Made by a program: the position numbers and the translations under genes. Under the pieces are notes generated by a model. The model searched no databases, was not told the origin of the DNA, and saw only the letters and a program-made list of their open reading frames with translations. From Neopestalotiopsis rosae (Eukaryota > Ascomycota > Sordariomycetes > Amphisphaeriales > Sporocadaceae): a stretch of 64,000 bases of DNA. The stretch is taken from positions 7,068,001-7,132,000 of the forward strand of contig JALGAS010000001.1 of the NCBI GenBank assembly GCA_023078685.1, in the 5' to 3' direction. Positions 34,314-46,790 of this stretch are shown here, piece after piece (position 1 is the first letter of the stretch; every line of letters starts with the position of its first letter).

Positions 34314-34887
34314 CTAGATGGAGTCGGTACAAGTCACAGGGTACTTCGGCACTAATAGTGGCCAATCATGCTTGATACTGTCAAGATATTCTGGAATCTT
34401 AGTACTCTTCATCTCAGTTTTTATTTCTAGCGTCGTTAACGCAGACAAAAGCAGATTTGGTGGATTGTTGAGCGCGCCCGTTCGTCGGAACGTCCCGCCA
34501 TCCTCGGCCTTGCCCATGTCCCATTGCACGACGCCAGGAAACTGGCCGACGGGCACGCTGACAACTACATCTCCGAGCCGTACGTTAGGCGGGACACCGC
34601 CACCGATACCGACCATCAGCCCGAATCGGACGGCTAGAAAGGCGCTGACCACGTGAATTGCAACGGTTGCAGCTGAGCTGGTGCCGATCTTGCCTTTGGG
34701 CAAATAGGCAATCACGATATTGTGGCTATAAATTGAGCCGAGCGTGTAGGAGTTCGGGTCGTTAGGTGGTTTCGAGAGGTTCGGGTGTCGCTCGTCGAGC
34801 ATCGCGATGGCGGCCGTCTGCTTTTTTGGGCAGGGCGTAGACCTATCCGATTGTGTAGGCATCGAGTGTACGCGGGTGCGTCGCTAT
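34314..34887 (-). pseudogene. PNP_UDP exon relic (N-terminal half)
   Basis: Homologous to the exon at 45457-44880 and more distantly to the PNP exons at 4608 and 26961. The start codon has become ATA (34887-34885). The Trp of GW reads TAG at 34855-34853, and a six-base T run (plus strand, 34822-34827) shifts the frame in ALPKK. After that the frame is clean through HNIVIA, GLMVGIGGGVPP, VRLGDVVVSVP and QWDMGKAEDGG. It stops at 34314 without the CFEMEAAG and RG-CDYSD parts, so the catalytic half is missing. Confidence 0.82.
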
Positions 34888-35039
34888 CGTGGACTTGTCG
34901 GTGGAAGTGCATTCGGCGGTTGTCGGTAGCTAGATGACGACTCAACTCAAAACTCGGTGCTATATTAAGGCAGTCAGATAAAGAATCAAGGAAAGTCATA
35001 CGCAGCCTTGCGGGCTGACTCCGCGGCGCTTCATGCACA

Positions 35040-35780
35040 ATGCCCGAACATCATTTGCGCACGGTCGCAACGATCTCTATCCCACTTAATGCAACAACAG
35101 TAGACGTTGAAAAGGTTCTGATGAACAAACCCAGTCGCGCAGATGTAGGCAGTTCATGTTGCTTGGAGGATGTTTTAGGACGTACAGCGAGAATACATTT
35201 GCTAGCGAGAGCAACCGGCGGACAGCATTGATCGCCCATCCCCACCTTTAAACGGTCAGCACACGTTAGTTGTAATGGTCTCTTTAAGCAAGCGCAACTC
35301 GATTTAGTGTAGCAACCGGTCCACTTCCCGGCAAAAAAAGACAGTGGCCGCATACCAAACAGCCAGATCTATACCTAAAAGAGGTAGACCCAGCAGCACC
35401 CGCTCTAACCCCACTGCTTGTCCAGTTCATTTTACACTTCTGTCCTGTGCCACGACTACCAATTCGAACACGCCAAAGAATAATTAAACAATTCCCTAGA
35501 CGTGGAACTTGCACAGTCATCAATTCGTCACCGATCCGACTACTGGGCGGGCGGCCCCAGGACATGTCTACCTGGTGAAAGTGGCCCGTTCTCGTTATAG
35601 CCTGTGACGCGGAAACCTGTAGCTCTTGCACCGCGCTAGTAGTGGGGCAGCTTTCCGTTTAGAACGCTGCGCATTTCGGGGGAGAATACGGGCATACAAG
35701 CGTTATGTGACAGTTCTCAAGACGCTCGCTTAAGCTGGCTCCAATCAAATTCGAGAACGTGGCATTCTTGCACCAACAAT
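35040..35780. repeat. Inter-NLR spacer repeat, copy D
   Basis: Copy upstream of the PNP relic at 34314-34887. The core at 35515-35650 contains ATTCGTCACCGATC and TACCTGGTGAAAGTGGCCCG. The left part (35085-35130 and 35220-35320) matches copy E, including a segment around TGATGAACAAACCCAGTCG. Confidence 0.72.
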
Positions 35781-36376
35781 AAACAGCACACAACATGGGT
35801 GGGAAGAATGCAAATGGGACGGTCGCAAGTGCTTTGATGGAGAGATTTTGTGGGGGAAAGACAATCTTAAAATCAACTGCGAATTTTGGAGAAATCCTTG
35901 ATGGTCCCAGCAAATGACTTGCGTTTGGTACCCTAGTTCTACTTGTAGCAATGCACTTCGACAAACCGTATGTATAATACATGACGGAAGCTGAGTGTTT
36001 CTCTTTAGACCCCTGTCATTATTTTATTGCATACACAATCCTTTGGTCAAACGACAAGTTGTGATATGGACTAACTCTTACTACTGCATATCCGTTAAGA
36101 GAGAAGAGACCAAGACGACAAAGACAAGAAGTGTTCACGTAACCTTCTCGTGACTGACCCCCGTACCGACAAGGTACGGCATTCTATTTACTATATATTG
36201 AGCACACTCACTGGATCTTCCTTTGCCAAGATATGAGAAATAGAAGAGAAGTTCGACAAACGCCGAAACTGCAGTCAGATCAACCAATTCCTATTGCCGG
36301 CGCTCACAACTGTGGTTACAGCGCCGGACGCTGTCGCTGAATAGCTAGTGAATGGAACCCCGACGCTAGAGATATG

Positions 36377-38640
36377 CTATTTGTGCTTAACTAATTCTGG
36401 TACCACTCTAGTAAATCGTATCACCCAAACACGACCAGAAGTACAACCTATTGCAATTGTTGACCCTGCTACTCTTAAACTTGAAGAGCGATACTCTGGT
36501 GGTAACCAAATTAGGTAACTACCGTTGTGTACAATCCAGACGTTATCCATACTAATGCTATGTCCATTTTGGCCGTAGCCGCTTGATGAGGTAACGTTAG
36601 TGAATGTGGCAGGGTCGATAGAAGATGAGTCGAAAATAACTTCGCCGGCATCTGATAAAAGTCGATGGTAATCGTCTAGATCAAATTCAAGGCAATGAAC
36701 AGCACGGCCAATGTCGAGCGTCTGCAGGCAAGCGCCGGACTCGGCGTCCCAGAGCTTGACGGTTTTGTCGTCGGAGCCGGATGCCAGCCGGCGGCCGTCG
36801 GGTGAGATCGCTACGGAATAAACCCAGTCGGTATGGCCTTCGAGCGTCCGCAGGCAGGCGCCCGACCCGGCGTCCCAGAGCTTGACGGTCTTGTCGTCGG
36901 AGCCGGATGCCAGCCGGCGGCCGTCGGGCGAGACGGCCACGGAATTGACCGTGGAGAAATGGCCCTCGAGCGTCTGCAGGCAGGCGCCCGATTCGGCGTC
37001 CCATATCTTGACGGTTTTGTCGTCGGAGCCGGATGCCAGCCGGCGGCCGTCAGGCGAGATGGCCACGGAATAGACCTCGGAGGAATGGCCATCGAGGGTC
37101 TGCAGGCAGGCGCCCGACTCGGCGTCCCAAAGCTTGGCCGTGTTATCCCTAGAGCCGGACGCCAGCCGGCGGCCGTCGGTCGAAAAGGCCACGGACCTAA
37201 CACAATTGGAATGGCCCTCGAGCGTCTGCAGGCAGGCATCCCAATCCGCCTCAACCTTTGGCGCTAATTCTATCCAACCAGGGAGTTCTTTGTAAAACAG
37301 CTTTTTAATAAGGCTATTAGATAGGCTGAAAATTAGGGCCGACGTATACGTCTGTAATGGAGAAAGTTCGATGCCTCCTTTCGCCCAAAGAAGAAGATGA
37401 TGAGCATCCTTGGCAAGATTCTGCAGCTCCTCGAAAGCAGTACTAGCCTATACGTTATTAGCCTTTTTATTTATTATTATACTAAGATTTTAATGCTAGA
37501 ATTGCAGACTTACTAGGACCCTTTCTAGCTTTTGTATTGCTTTAACACCTTCGGGGATACTGTACATCAAACTAAGTGCCTCAAGCCAATAAAGGTAAGT
37601 AGTCTTCAGAAATCTTAGAGTGTCAGTAACTACTGACTTCCCGTGCATGGCGGTCTGTATCACATCTCCTGCGTCTTGGAGATGATCTACCCAATAGACA
37701 AGAGAGTATCGGAGGCTCGCTAGCGGATCAGGAGAAGGGGTCTCGACTTGACTGATAGGATAGCCAGGGTTGCGCAGATCGTAAATATCGCGCTCCAAGG
37801 TGCGCAGAAGGTCCAATGAATTCGCGAAGATCTTGAAACGTTGATCTTGGATGCCGTAACGTAGGATCTTGTCCGATGCTGTGTCGAGCAGGAAATCTTT
37901 CGCAGACTGGTGGACAAAGAAGATGATGTTGTTTCGAAGCGTTAAAAAGGAACCACACGCTGCGATGACTTCTTGGATATCCTCTTGGCCAAGGTTCCTG
38001 ATGGCCTTGGTCAAGCCCTTCAACTCATCCACATTGACAGGTCGATATACTGTCGAGGCAAGAGCTAGTATCTCGTGACAAGCTTGTGCATCTTTCGAAT
38101 CGGTAATGTATTCCACCATCCGTTCATAAAGAGAATCAAGGCCCGGTGGGAATGACTTCAGTGTTTCAAGCGTATGCCTTAATCGAACGTTGCCATTTGC
38201 AAGCTCATGACAGACCAAGGCGACCCAGAGAAAAGTGTCGTCGGCGTTTGATGACATATATTGGCGCACTTCTTCAGCGATGTTCTGTTGGTAGCCCTTG
38301 AGCTGCGTAAGCTCGGAAACCTTGGTCTTGATGTAGCTTTCCACAGCGGCAGAAACCGATTTCGCATTAAGCTCTAACGATAGCCTATGCCCGATGTTAC
38401 CCAACTTCTCTTGGATATCCACTCAATTGCGGCTTGGGACGAGCCATGTAGCGCGGGTTGTCTGCGAGGTTCGGACGATAAGATCAACCAGCTGCGGGAG
38501 ACCCTTTTCACACTCGTCTAAAGCATCAACCACGTGGCAGACTTTTTGGAATTTAATGTCTTGAAGAATGTTGATGAAGATCTCGGTTAGTACCTGCCAT
38601 GCATTCACGTCCTCGAAAAGGGCTTTGCGAGAAAAGCTGA
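36377..38640 (-). pseudogene. NACHT-WD40 NLR relic, 5' truncated
   Basis: The WD40 exon (37447-36377) is open and holds about five WD repeats (CLQTLEGH..., ASGSDDKTVKLWD) and the same C-terminal module as the gene at 82-4608. The intron (37513-37448) has a perfect GTAAGT donor and the conserved acceptor CGTATAG. The upstream exon encodes the NACHT Walker B (HVVDALDEC) and helical part, interrupted by TGA (38423-38425) where the intact paralogue has Trp in SRNW. The P-loop and the PNP domain are absent. At about 38640 the sequence switches to an unrelated gene fragment. It may be transcribed but cannot encode a full receptor. Confidence 0.82.
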
Positions 38641-39133
38641 GTAATGACTGTGGAGGCCAACGACTTGGAAGCAAGATGATGTCGCGTTCTGGTCAAATCT
38701 CGGATTGGAGACCGGAGACGCATGCTTTGCTTGTGAGCTTATGGTGCGCCTTGTATTCAGTGGCGAGCGTTGGGATATTGCGTCCGTCTGATGCCCGATA
38801 TATGCAGAATTGGTCGGCCAAGTTGCCGCGTCCCTTGGTGTTTGGCTTTGATCGGCAAGAGTCAGGGCGGGGGCGAGCTCTGGAAGCGGCGCTTGTCGGC
38901 GGCAGATCTTCCTCGGCTATCGAGAGATGTTCGAAAGACTCGCTGATGTCGATATGCGATTTCCCCAGGTTCGTATGGCTTTCAAGCGTCGCAGTCCCCT
39001 GAAGGTCAAGCTTTTCCCGTAGCGTAGGATCCGCGCTCGTGTAATCGACCAACCTCTTAACGACGTTCTCGACAATATCGCGCTCAAAAGCGCGCAGGCC
39101 GATCTCGCTGCTTATCGGCTCGATGAGGGTCAT
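38640..39133 (-). pseudogene. 5' fragment of a widespread fungal gene of unknown function
   Basis: From ATG 39133 the frame encodes IEPISSEIGLRAFERDIV, SHTNLG, then ADQFCIYRASDGRNIPTL and EYKAHHKLT. I recognise this as the N-terminal part of a family common in filamentous fungi, of unknown function. The frame hits TGA after GLQSEI (38693). A following fragment in another frame (SLASTVITQLFS) also fits the family, with an internal deletion. At about 38640 it is fused to NACHT sequence, so this is a rearrangement junction. Confidence 0.6.
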
Positions 39134-40422
39134 AATACAGTCGATTTCATGCTTCGAGGGACGTTTTTGCAGAGGTCACCTTTGGGTGCCTTCCGTGTGC
39201 TGCTGAACCCCACGCTGGAGTATTTTCCACAATTCCTTTTGCAATATGTTGGCGCTTAAGGAGGAATGCTGCAGGGCCAGCTTCGAAAACCAGCCCTGTA
39301 CATAGCGTGGATCTTGTCAGTCCAAGTCTGATAGGGGTGCCTCCCTTTGGAATCGCCTAATATCGCCAGTTTAAAAAGAAACTAGAAAATAACTTAAACT
39401 TAGAATCATATGATCAGCCACAAAATAGCGCTCGTCCTCCTAATATTCAAAGTTCTTTTGAATTAAATCTTAGGAATAAAAAAGAACCTCTTTTAAAGTG
39501 GGAGACCGGGTTAATATTCTACGAAAAGCATATTAGTCCTAATGACCGACCGTTTTTCTTTCCTCAGACATACCACCCCAAAGGAAATCATAGGCCAACC
39601 GGCCTAATGTATGGCTGAGTGGCTTTTAAAGGCCAGTCAGTGCGCTCATCCGTGAGATCTTAATCGCATCAATTCAACTTCTGAAAATGGCGTTTCTTTG
39701 TGGGACACGCGCCATCTAAACGCCGTACATAGGTTGACGGTGCAAAATATGGTTCTTTAGTCATCAACTCAACTTGAGCTGATTAAAGCCCTGGCTTTCA
39801 CTTCATGGGGAGCGCCATTTGCCGCAATCGGCATGGCTTCTTGATATTCTGCTTTTATCACAAGCGAAGAATTATTTCTGATCGTTCTAACTCAACAAAA
39901 ATCGATCTTCAATATGATGACTCTAGTGCTCCACAAGGCTGGACCAGCTTCTCGGTAGTTAACACATGTCTTGTCTTAAAATCTCCCACGTGAGCATACA
40001 ATCATTACCAACGCACATTAAGCTACGGAGAACCCATAAGCTTTAAGGCGCGAGACTTTTGATCCTACCTCGAGACAAGGCTGAAGACAGGCCCAGCCTA
40101 CGCCATAGCAGTCCTACCAGCCGGTGCTCTAGACCTCCCCCAATATAGAGAATCGACACTGATGCGGCTGAAAATGACCTTATGTGATCCATGTGAGACA
40201 AATCAGTACGATATGGAGAATTGTAGTCATCATGAAGCACCATCGAGTATCAGCATGATGAGGATGACTATGGGATCAATTTGTATAAATAGGTTAGATT
40301 CCCCAAGAATGTCAAGTTTCTCTCTCATAGTGCACTCAAGTAACATTGCCAAGGCTTCTGCGCCGATAAAACTCTTATCAGCATGAATCATAATATTCAT
40401 CTTTGCCATTCCTGCCACCAAG
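39134..40422. other. Intergenic with a possible diverged LTR scrap
   Basis: Positions 39247-39275 (ATGTTGGCGCTTAAGGAGGA) resemble LTR positions 11963-11990, but the match fades on both sides. The rest is AT-rich and I see no gene in it. Confidence 0.3.
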
Positions 40423-40818
40423 ATGTTTCTATCCCAGACCCCCGCTACAGCACTTGCTACCTTTACTCTTTCACAGACCGCTTCGTCTGCTACCACTTCC
40501 GATCACTGGAAGAACGAGAAAGACGTTCTGCTCTTTACCAAATACAATACCATAGAATTTCGATCTCTGCACAGATACGCTGTCCAGGCTCGCGGCGTCA
40601 TCATCGGCTGCAACGCCAATAAGAAGGCTGGGTTTACAAGCTCATTCTTTAACGCTGCACCTGGGACCAAATTATTCTTCTTGCAGAAGTGGGGTCAGAC
40701 CCCAAGTTCCTCCGATCCCACTGTGAACAGAATCAATTCTGCAAGCAACGCCTACATCCGAAACAATACTGACGGCACCCTCTTCTCGACCCTGGAGAAT
40801 CTGCAAGGTGGACGATGA
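40423..40818 (+). CDS. Hypothetical protein, weakly supported
   Basis: 131-codon frame with a hydrophobic start (FLSQTPATALATFTLSQT) and an otherwise balanced composition (GVIIGCNANKKAGFTSSFF). Hydrophobic residues are also encoded just upstream of the ATG, so a first exon may be missing. No family recognised. It could equally be a gene remnant. Confidence 0.25.
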   Translation: MFLSQTPATALATFTLSQTASSATTSDHWKNEKDVLLFTKYNTIEFRSLHRYAVQARGVIIGCNANKKAGFTSSFFNAAPGTKLFFLQKWGQTPSSSDPTVNRINSASNAYIRNNTDGTLFSTLENLQGGR

Positions 40819-41468
40819 CGGAAGCACGAGTTCGACGGCACCAGCACGATCAATGCCGCGCGCAGCGGGCTCTAGACTAACTGGCAGGACACAGGCTGGA
40901 CTGGACCCAGCCAGAGACGATCTGATACTGTAAAGGCAAGAAGAACAGTCAACTGGCGCACAAGGATGCCCGATTCCCCAGTTCCCTCGTCTTCAACATG
41001 TGGTCGACTAGGGCCAAAGCCTTGGAGGGAACCATACCTGTTGGAGGGTTGACCTACTTTGATGTGCAGTACATCAAGAAACACGTACAACACGTCGACT
41101 GTAAGCACCCGTGCTTGCCGGAAGACTTGTACTCTGGTCCAGATGTCTCTACAGCTATAATGCTTTGCTTTTATTACCCCGTTTCGATCAATCATTCATT
41201 GTTTACAACATATCGCGATTTATGTCACCCACCTGAATGTAAATTTCGAAAGCCGAGGATATAATTTTATATCCTGGTGTCTATATGACCGTAAGTTAAG
41301 GGGAACAATTGTATCTAGCTAAAATATCGGGCTCTGATAGTCAGTGACCAATACACTCATTCTGCCAAGCTTGAGGGTTCCATCTATCGTAACTTACGGC
41401 ATAATCATCCTTTGTGCCGTGTGTATCCCTTGTGCACATATATACGGAAGGCATTTACAAACATTATT

Positions 41469-41470
<2 letters not shown>

Positions 41471-41503
<33 letters not shown>
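41471..41503. repeat. Poly-C run of 33 nt
   Basis: Uninterrupted C mononucleotide run in an otherwise AT-rich intergenic region. Its length is probably only approximate in any assembly. Confidence 0.9.
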
Positions 41504-42876
41504 ACCTTTATTATAACTATTTAAAATTCTTTTGGTTATCTTATCTTGGTTATGGTACGCAGCTGATCATTGTTAGGGTGTTAGGGTGGTCGTGGAAACC
41601 AAAGAATATAGCAAAGCAGAAATGGATCATGCATCACGAAAGTACAAGTTCATTGGCGACAGGAGAGTGGCGGGTCCAAGGGTCACGGAGACAGTCAGGC
41701 CTCACTATCGTTTGGAATGGCCTAGTTGCACTATATAGACTTGTTTATTCGCTTACGAAGCTGTAACTTTAGTTGCGAAAATTACCTGCAGAACTCCAAT
41801 TCCGATCAATGAGAGGAAGCTGTGCCTAGTCCTCCGGTTACGCATCCGTCTTGGGCGGTCATTAGAGCAATCACCACAACTTGCACACCTACTCCAACAT
41901 AGTCCCACACTAAGCGCACACTTTTAATTAGTCAATGTATCATCAAACCCTCGTCCATCACCGAGACGTCATTGCTCCAGCGCTAGCCAAACTATGGTGA
42001 TTTTCCAAGAAGACCTATCACCAACATATAAGCAAGTATTAGCTGTTCACATAGTTACATTAATCTTCCGTATGGGAAGAGAAGTGTGTATCTGCAATCT
42101 GCCCCATTTATATTAACGGCAAATTTCTACCACTTGGGTGGCAACTCTTGCTCAACGAGGCGAGCTGTCCGCGAATCATTGTATTGTGGCGATGACGGTG
42201 TTGGGACGTGTTACCAATCACACGCTGGCGAATGAGCTTCATCCCTTTTTTTTTTTTTTTCTGTCTGCGTTCCTGTCCGAGCTTCCGCCGTGAAACCTGC
42301 AAGTAAATTTATCGGTATTTGATCCGGAGACGAAGAGCAGACGCCCTGCAACTCAATGAGGTATCGGACGACTGTTGTTCGGGAGAGATAGAAGATTAGG
42401 ATCCGAGGACCGCCCGATTTAGTATAATTGATCTTTGGACACCCCTCTCTAGACTTGGACCACCACCACGGAACCTTGTCTGTACACAAGGCTCGCCACA
42501 CACGTCTTCGGGGTGCATCCTGACTAGCTCTATATCCGATTTGCTTCTTGCATATAAGCGGCCACATATTCAAGTTTTTCTCAAATTTTTCAGGTCTGAA
42601 ATCCATTTAAGTGACCATAGTTCAAGACTTCTCATGCAAATGTCTCTCTTCCGCCCATAAATCATTCATTGATTCTCTTCGGATTACAACTCTTGAATCG
42701 CTGCTTACTCAATAAAATCCAAAACCATTCTCCATCAACATCCTACCAGCAGGACCCAGTATCGAAGACAAACATCTTTATTTCTACACAAATTTAGGTG
42801 TTAAAAAGTGAAAGACACGAGAGAAAAGGCACCCAATAACCCATCAAGACACAGGCTAACACGTCCACCATGCAAC
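41504..42876. other. Intergenic, no gene supported
   Basis: Short frames only, including a T15 run near 42247. No motif recognised. Confidence 0.4.
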
Positions 42877-43116
42877 ATGTGTCAATACTACGCCCACGCC
42901 TTCAGCTGTAACCACATGTCGTTTACGTTTGCGCGATTCTGCAATCCGGCCTTCTTCACCCAGACGCCCTGCGACAAGCGCACCATCTGGCACACTATCG
43001 GACTTGAGATGACCTGCACAGAGTGCCAGATCTGGTGCCCTGACAAATGTATGCCGCCGCCCATGTCCAAGGTCCGCCACGCCGGCGACGTCGGCGCCAG
43101 GATGAGGAGGTCTTGA
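42877..43116 (+). CDS. Small cysteine-rich fungal protein
   Basis: 79 aa, starting MCQYYAHAFSCNHMSFTFAR. Cysteines and histidines are spaced as C-x7-C-x-H near the start, then FCNPAFFTQTPC and CTECQIWCPDKC. It resembles a family of short proteins found in many filamentous ascomycetes that open MCQ-Y-H-F-C-H and probably bind a metal. An in-frame upstream extension (from 42808) lacks this conserved start, so I chose the ATG at 42877. No signal peptide is present, so it is unlikely to be a secreted effector. Function unknown. Confidence 0.55.
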   Translation: MCQYYAHAFSCNHMSFTFARFCNPAFFTQTPCDKRTIWHTIGLEMTCTECQIWCPDKCMPPPMSKVRHAGDVGARMRRS

Positions 43117-44879
43117 GAGTAAAGGTCAAAAATCATTTCTCTCTTTTTCGATATCATGCGTTCCCATCATAGACATTCCGATGCTCTACCGAGGTTCGTT
43201 CCTTGTACGTATCCAAGAATATCTGGGCTGCAGGTCCGGCGCGTACTTCGAGGGCCACGTAAATACAATATTACAATTTGATTAGTAAGTCCGTTTCTCA
43301 AATTTCCAACACTCCTGTGTAATTGTTGTTAATTTTAAGTGAATGTGGGTGTAAAATGAACGTACTAGTTTGCCAACCCGCCGCTCCAGAGATTAGTACG
43401 GTATTACTCATGATGTATACAAACCCTGAAAAGTACTCCCTGCCCCCACCCAAGGTACATAAAGGGCTGAAATGGATTTATAGTCAACACGGTACAAAAC
43501 TGTCTCAAGAAATCGTTGCGATGGTCGATAAGAGTCCGAGGAGGCGATCAGGCTGAGACATAAGCAGGCTCGGAATTGCCGTATACGGGGTGAGCTGTAA
43601 GAAATGGTCCACCACATTGCTTACAACCAGCGATTCACATCTTGGCTTAGTGCCAATGCTTTGTATACTCAGTACAGAATGCCGGTTCTTGATTTACATT
43701 GATAGATCCTGTTTTAGATCCAGTTGGGCACAAATAAACTGCTTCTACGTTGAGGATCGATACACAATCAATCCTGAGCACACTCCTTGGTCTACGAGTT
43801 CGCTAGGTGACTTCTCTTGCGCAAATTCTGGGAATGTTGCGCTTTTTTCTACCTCCTGTCCCCGTCCATCTTCACCACATACTTGAGATGCTAAACGACC
43901 ATTTCGTACGGCTTTTATCATCAAGTGAATTCGGGGTCACGAGGTACATCATCATGCTTATGTTATCGCAATTAGTAACCTGACTAATCTGTACTAATAA
44001 TTTGCTACCGAGAACGTTCCATGTAGATGATTCAGTCTCAAAACAAAAATTCATATTATGTAAAGCACTATTCAATTGCCAGAGAACATTACACTATCTT
44101 CAGTCGCCCTCGATGATCTTAATCATTAATGATATCATCTGCTTCTTTGGCTTGTTGTGGTTACCTTATCATCTGTACTCCAGCCACACACGTCCTGATT
44201 GAGATCATATCAGGGATTATCGGAACTGTCCGAGTCAAAATATCCAGGACGATATATGCCACTGAGGATTTAGTTCGTGTAGTTACCGTATAGGTTGACT
44301 CCAAAACTTACTAGTTAACTTGTTGAATACAATAGACAAGTCCTCTGTCTCTGTTTCGTTGTAATCTCTGGCCTGGAAGTTTTATCGTCCCGAATTGCAT
44401 CGCTTTCGCCGTCACTATGAACAGATTCTTCTGTTGCAGAAGCAATCGTCCGGAACTATTCGATCCCAAGCTTCCCTTAATCCTCTGTAGAAAAGCTACG
44501 GCTACTGGGGTCGCAGATAAAGTGAGTGTTATTGTGGCCTAGCTCAGGACTCTCAATTCTGATGTGCCTGGCAGCACTAGGAAAATTGGGAGGGTGTGAA
44601 ATCCAGTGAGGTCAATGTTGATAATTTTGGTGCTTCTTGTTCGGTACCGAGGACACAACTAGTGCTCAAATACAGGCACGGCCACCCAGCATATTCCGTG
44701 TTTTGGATCCGCGCAGATACCGAGACGTGGTTCGCGTAGGACTACAAGTGGATTGTGACAAAGCTGGGAATAATGGTGACTTCAATGTTTACAACCTACT
44801 TACTACCAGGCGTGCTGCTATCCAAAGCCTACGGCAATTTTTGACAGTGCATAATAAGCCGACCGACTATAGCTTGCCT
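43117..44879. other. Intergenic, no gene supported
   Basis: Only short frames, none with a recognisable family. The right edge is the breakpoint of the PNP relic. Confidence 0.4.
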
Positions 44880-45457
44880 TGAACAGGACGTCTTGTAGGG
44901 AATCCGATCGCAGGTACTTCTTGGCCAACCGTGGATATCGAACTTGCAGCTCCTCCAGATACTGCGAGATCTTACTTCCCTCTAGCTCGTGGTCTGTTTT
45001 CAGCTTCGCTAAAGCGGTCCGAAGCGAGGTAGGTGGGTTATTTAGCGCGCCTGTCCGTCGAAACTTTTCCCCTTGCTCTGCTTTACCCATATCCCACTGT
45101 ACGACTCCAGGATGCTGGTCGCCAGGCACGCTCACGACCACATCTCCGAGTCGAACTTTTGATGGAATCCCACCTCCAATTCCGACCATCAACGCGAATC
45201 TAATAGTCGGAAAAGTGAACCATGTGGCTTGCAACAACCGCAGCTGGGTTCGTCCCTATCTTGCCCTCAGGTAGACACGCAATGACGATGTTATGGCCAC
45301 CGATTGAGCCGAAAGTGTAGGTGTTGGGATCGTTCGTGGGCTTAGGGAGATTCTGGTGGCGCTCGTCGAGCATCGCTGTTGCGGCCGTCTGCTCTTTAGA
45401 CAATGCGCAGATCCATCCGATTGTGTAGGCATCATGCCTGCGCGCGTGCGTCGCCAT
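44880..45457 (-). pseudogene. PNP_UDP exon relic (N-terminal half)
   Basis: Starts at an intact ATG (45457) with YTIGWICALSKEQTAATAML and HNIVIACLPEGKIG. A frameshift follows between HMVH and FPTIRF (about 45215-45235). The next frame continues with FALMVGIGGGIP, VRLGDVVVSVPGD and QWDMGKAEQG, and is lost near 44880. The C-terminal catalytic half (MEAAG, RG-CDYSD) is missing. Close paralogue of the relic at 34314-34887. Confidence 0.82.
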
Positions 45458-45639
45458 CGTTGGCTTATCGGTGGTAATAGACTCGGCGGTGGTCGATGGT
45501 TAGGTCACGAGTCAACCCCCAATTCGGTGCCATAAACAGGTTGTCAGGTGAGGAGTTGAGGGTTTCCTACGCAGCCTTATGGCTGATTCTGCTGCGCCAT
45601 GATGCGGTCGTGGCGGTGATTGGCTAGTAGCGTATATGG

Positions 45640-46790
45640 CGACTTTGAGCGGGTTCCCTTCCACGAACAGCATTTGCGCAGGATCGCAATGATCTCTATC
45701 CCACTCGATGCAACGGTAGACGTTGAAAAAGTTTTGATGAACAAACCCAGTCGTGCAGATATAGGCATTTCGTGTTGCTAGGTAGATGTTTTGGGACGTA
45801 GAGCGACTATATGACGCTGGTCTACGCGAACTGGAATTCCATTGCTAGCGAGAGCAACCAGCGGACATTGTTGATCGCCTATCCCCACTTCCAAACGGTC
45901 AGGACATGTGAGTTGTAACGGTCGTGCTGCGTCTTTAAGCAAGCGCAACTCGATTTGGTGTCGCAACATGTCCTTTCATTGGTCAAACCCCACTTCCCGG
46001 CGAAAAGGTAGTGGCTGCATCAAAATCGCCAGGTCTATACCCCAGGCGGCTAGCTTCGGCAGCTCCCGCGGGAGACCCCGCTATGACTGCAATCAAACCA
46101 CGTTTTTACACTTCCGTTCAATGCCACAACCACCGACTCGAACACGCAAAAGAAATTGGAAAAATTAGAGAGATGCGTAGTCATCAATTCGTCACCGACC
46201 CGACTACTGGGCGGGCGGTTACAGGGCATGTCTACCTGGTGAAAGTGGCACGCTTTCGCGACAGCCTGTGACACGGTAACCTGTAGCTCTTGCACCGCTA
46301 GTGGTGGGGTAGCTTTTCCGTTCATAACGCAGCGCTTTTTAGGGAGGAATGCGGGCATTCAAGCGTTATGTGACAGTTCTCGAAACGCTCACTAAAGCTG
46401 GCGAACCAGGGCTCTCCTCCAATTAAACTCAAGAACGTGGCCGTCTCGCTCCGATAACGAAATGATCCATAATGCATGTAAAAATGGTCCACAGGCACAA
46501 TCTGAGTTCCTGTCCCCAACCCAAATACAGCTGAAATGAAGCGCAATAGCCCGGAATATAGCTGTATACCTGCACAGCAGAATGCACAGCAGAAGGCGAT
46601 GGTCAATCATCGCGTTGATGATCCGAAACTGGTAAAGACGTCTTTGGATCGTTCTTTTTCCCAAGTGACAAAGCGTACTTAGCTGAATGCAACAGTATTT
46701 CCCCGTACGTGGTCATACGTGGGCTTGTATCCAGCTGGCAATCGTGGTTGGGCTTCACCCCCCGCAGCGTCTTCTTAGGCGCGTCCACAC
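45640..46790. repeat. Inter-NLR spacer repeat, copy E
   Basis: Long copy upstream of the PNP relic. The core at 46180-46310 contains TACCTGGTGAAAGTGGCACG. The right part to about 46790 matches 21740-22190. The left part (45700-45960) matches copies D and F. Confidence 0.72.

Noticed and set aside
41573..41590. GTTAGGGTGTTAGGGTGG, resembling telomere repeats
   Set aside because: Only two imperfect TTAGGG units and no array; not a telomere or interstitial telomeric tract.
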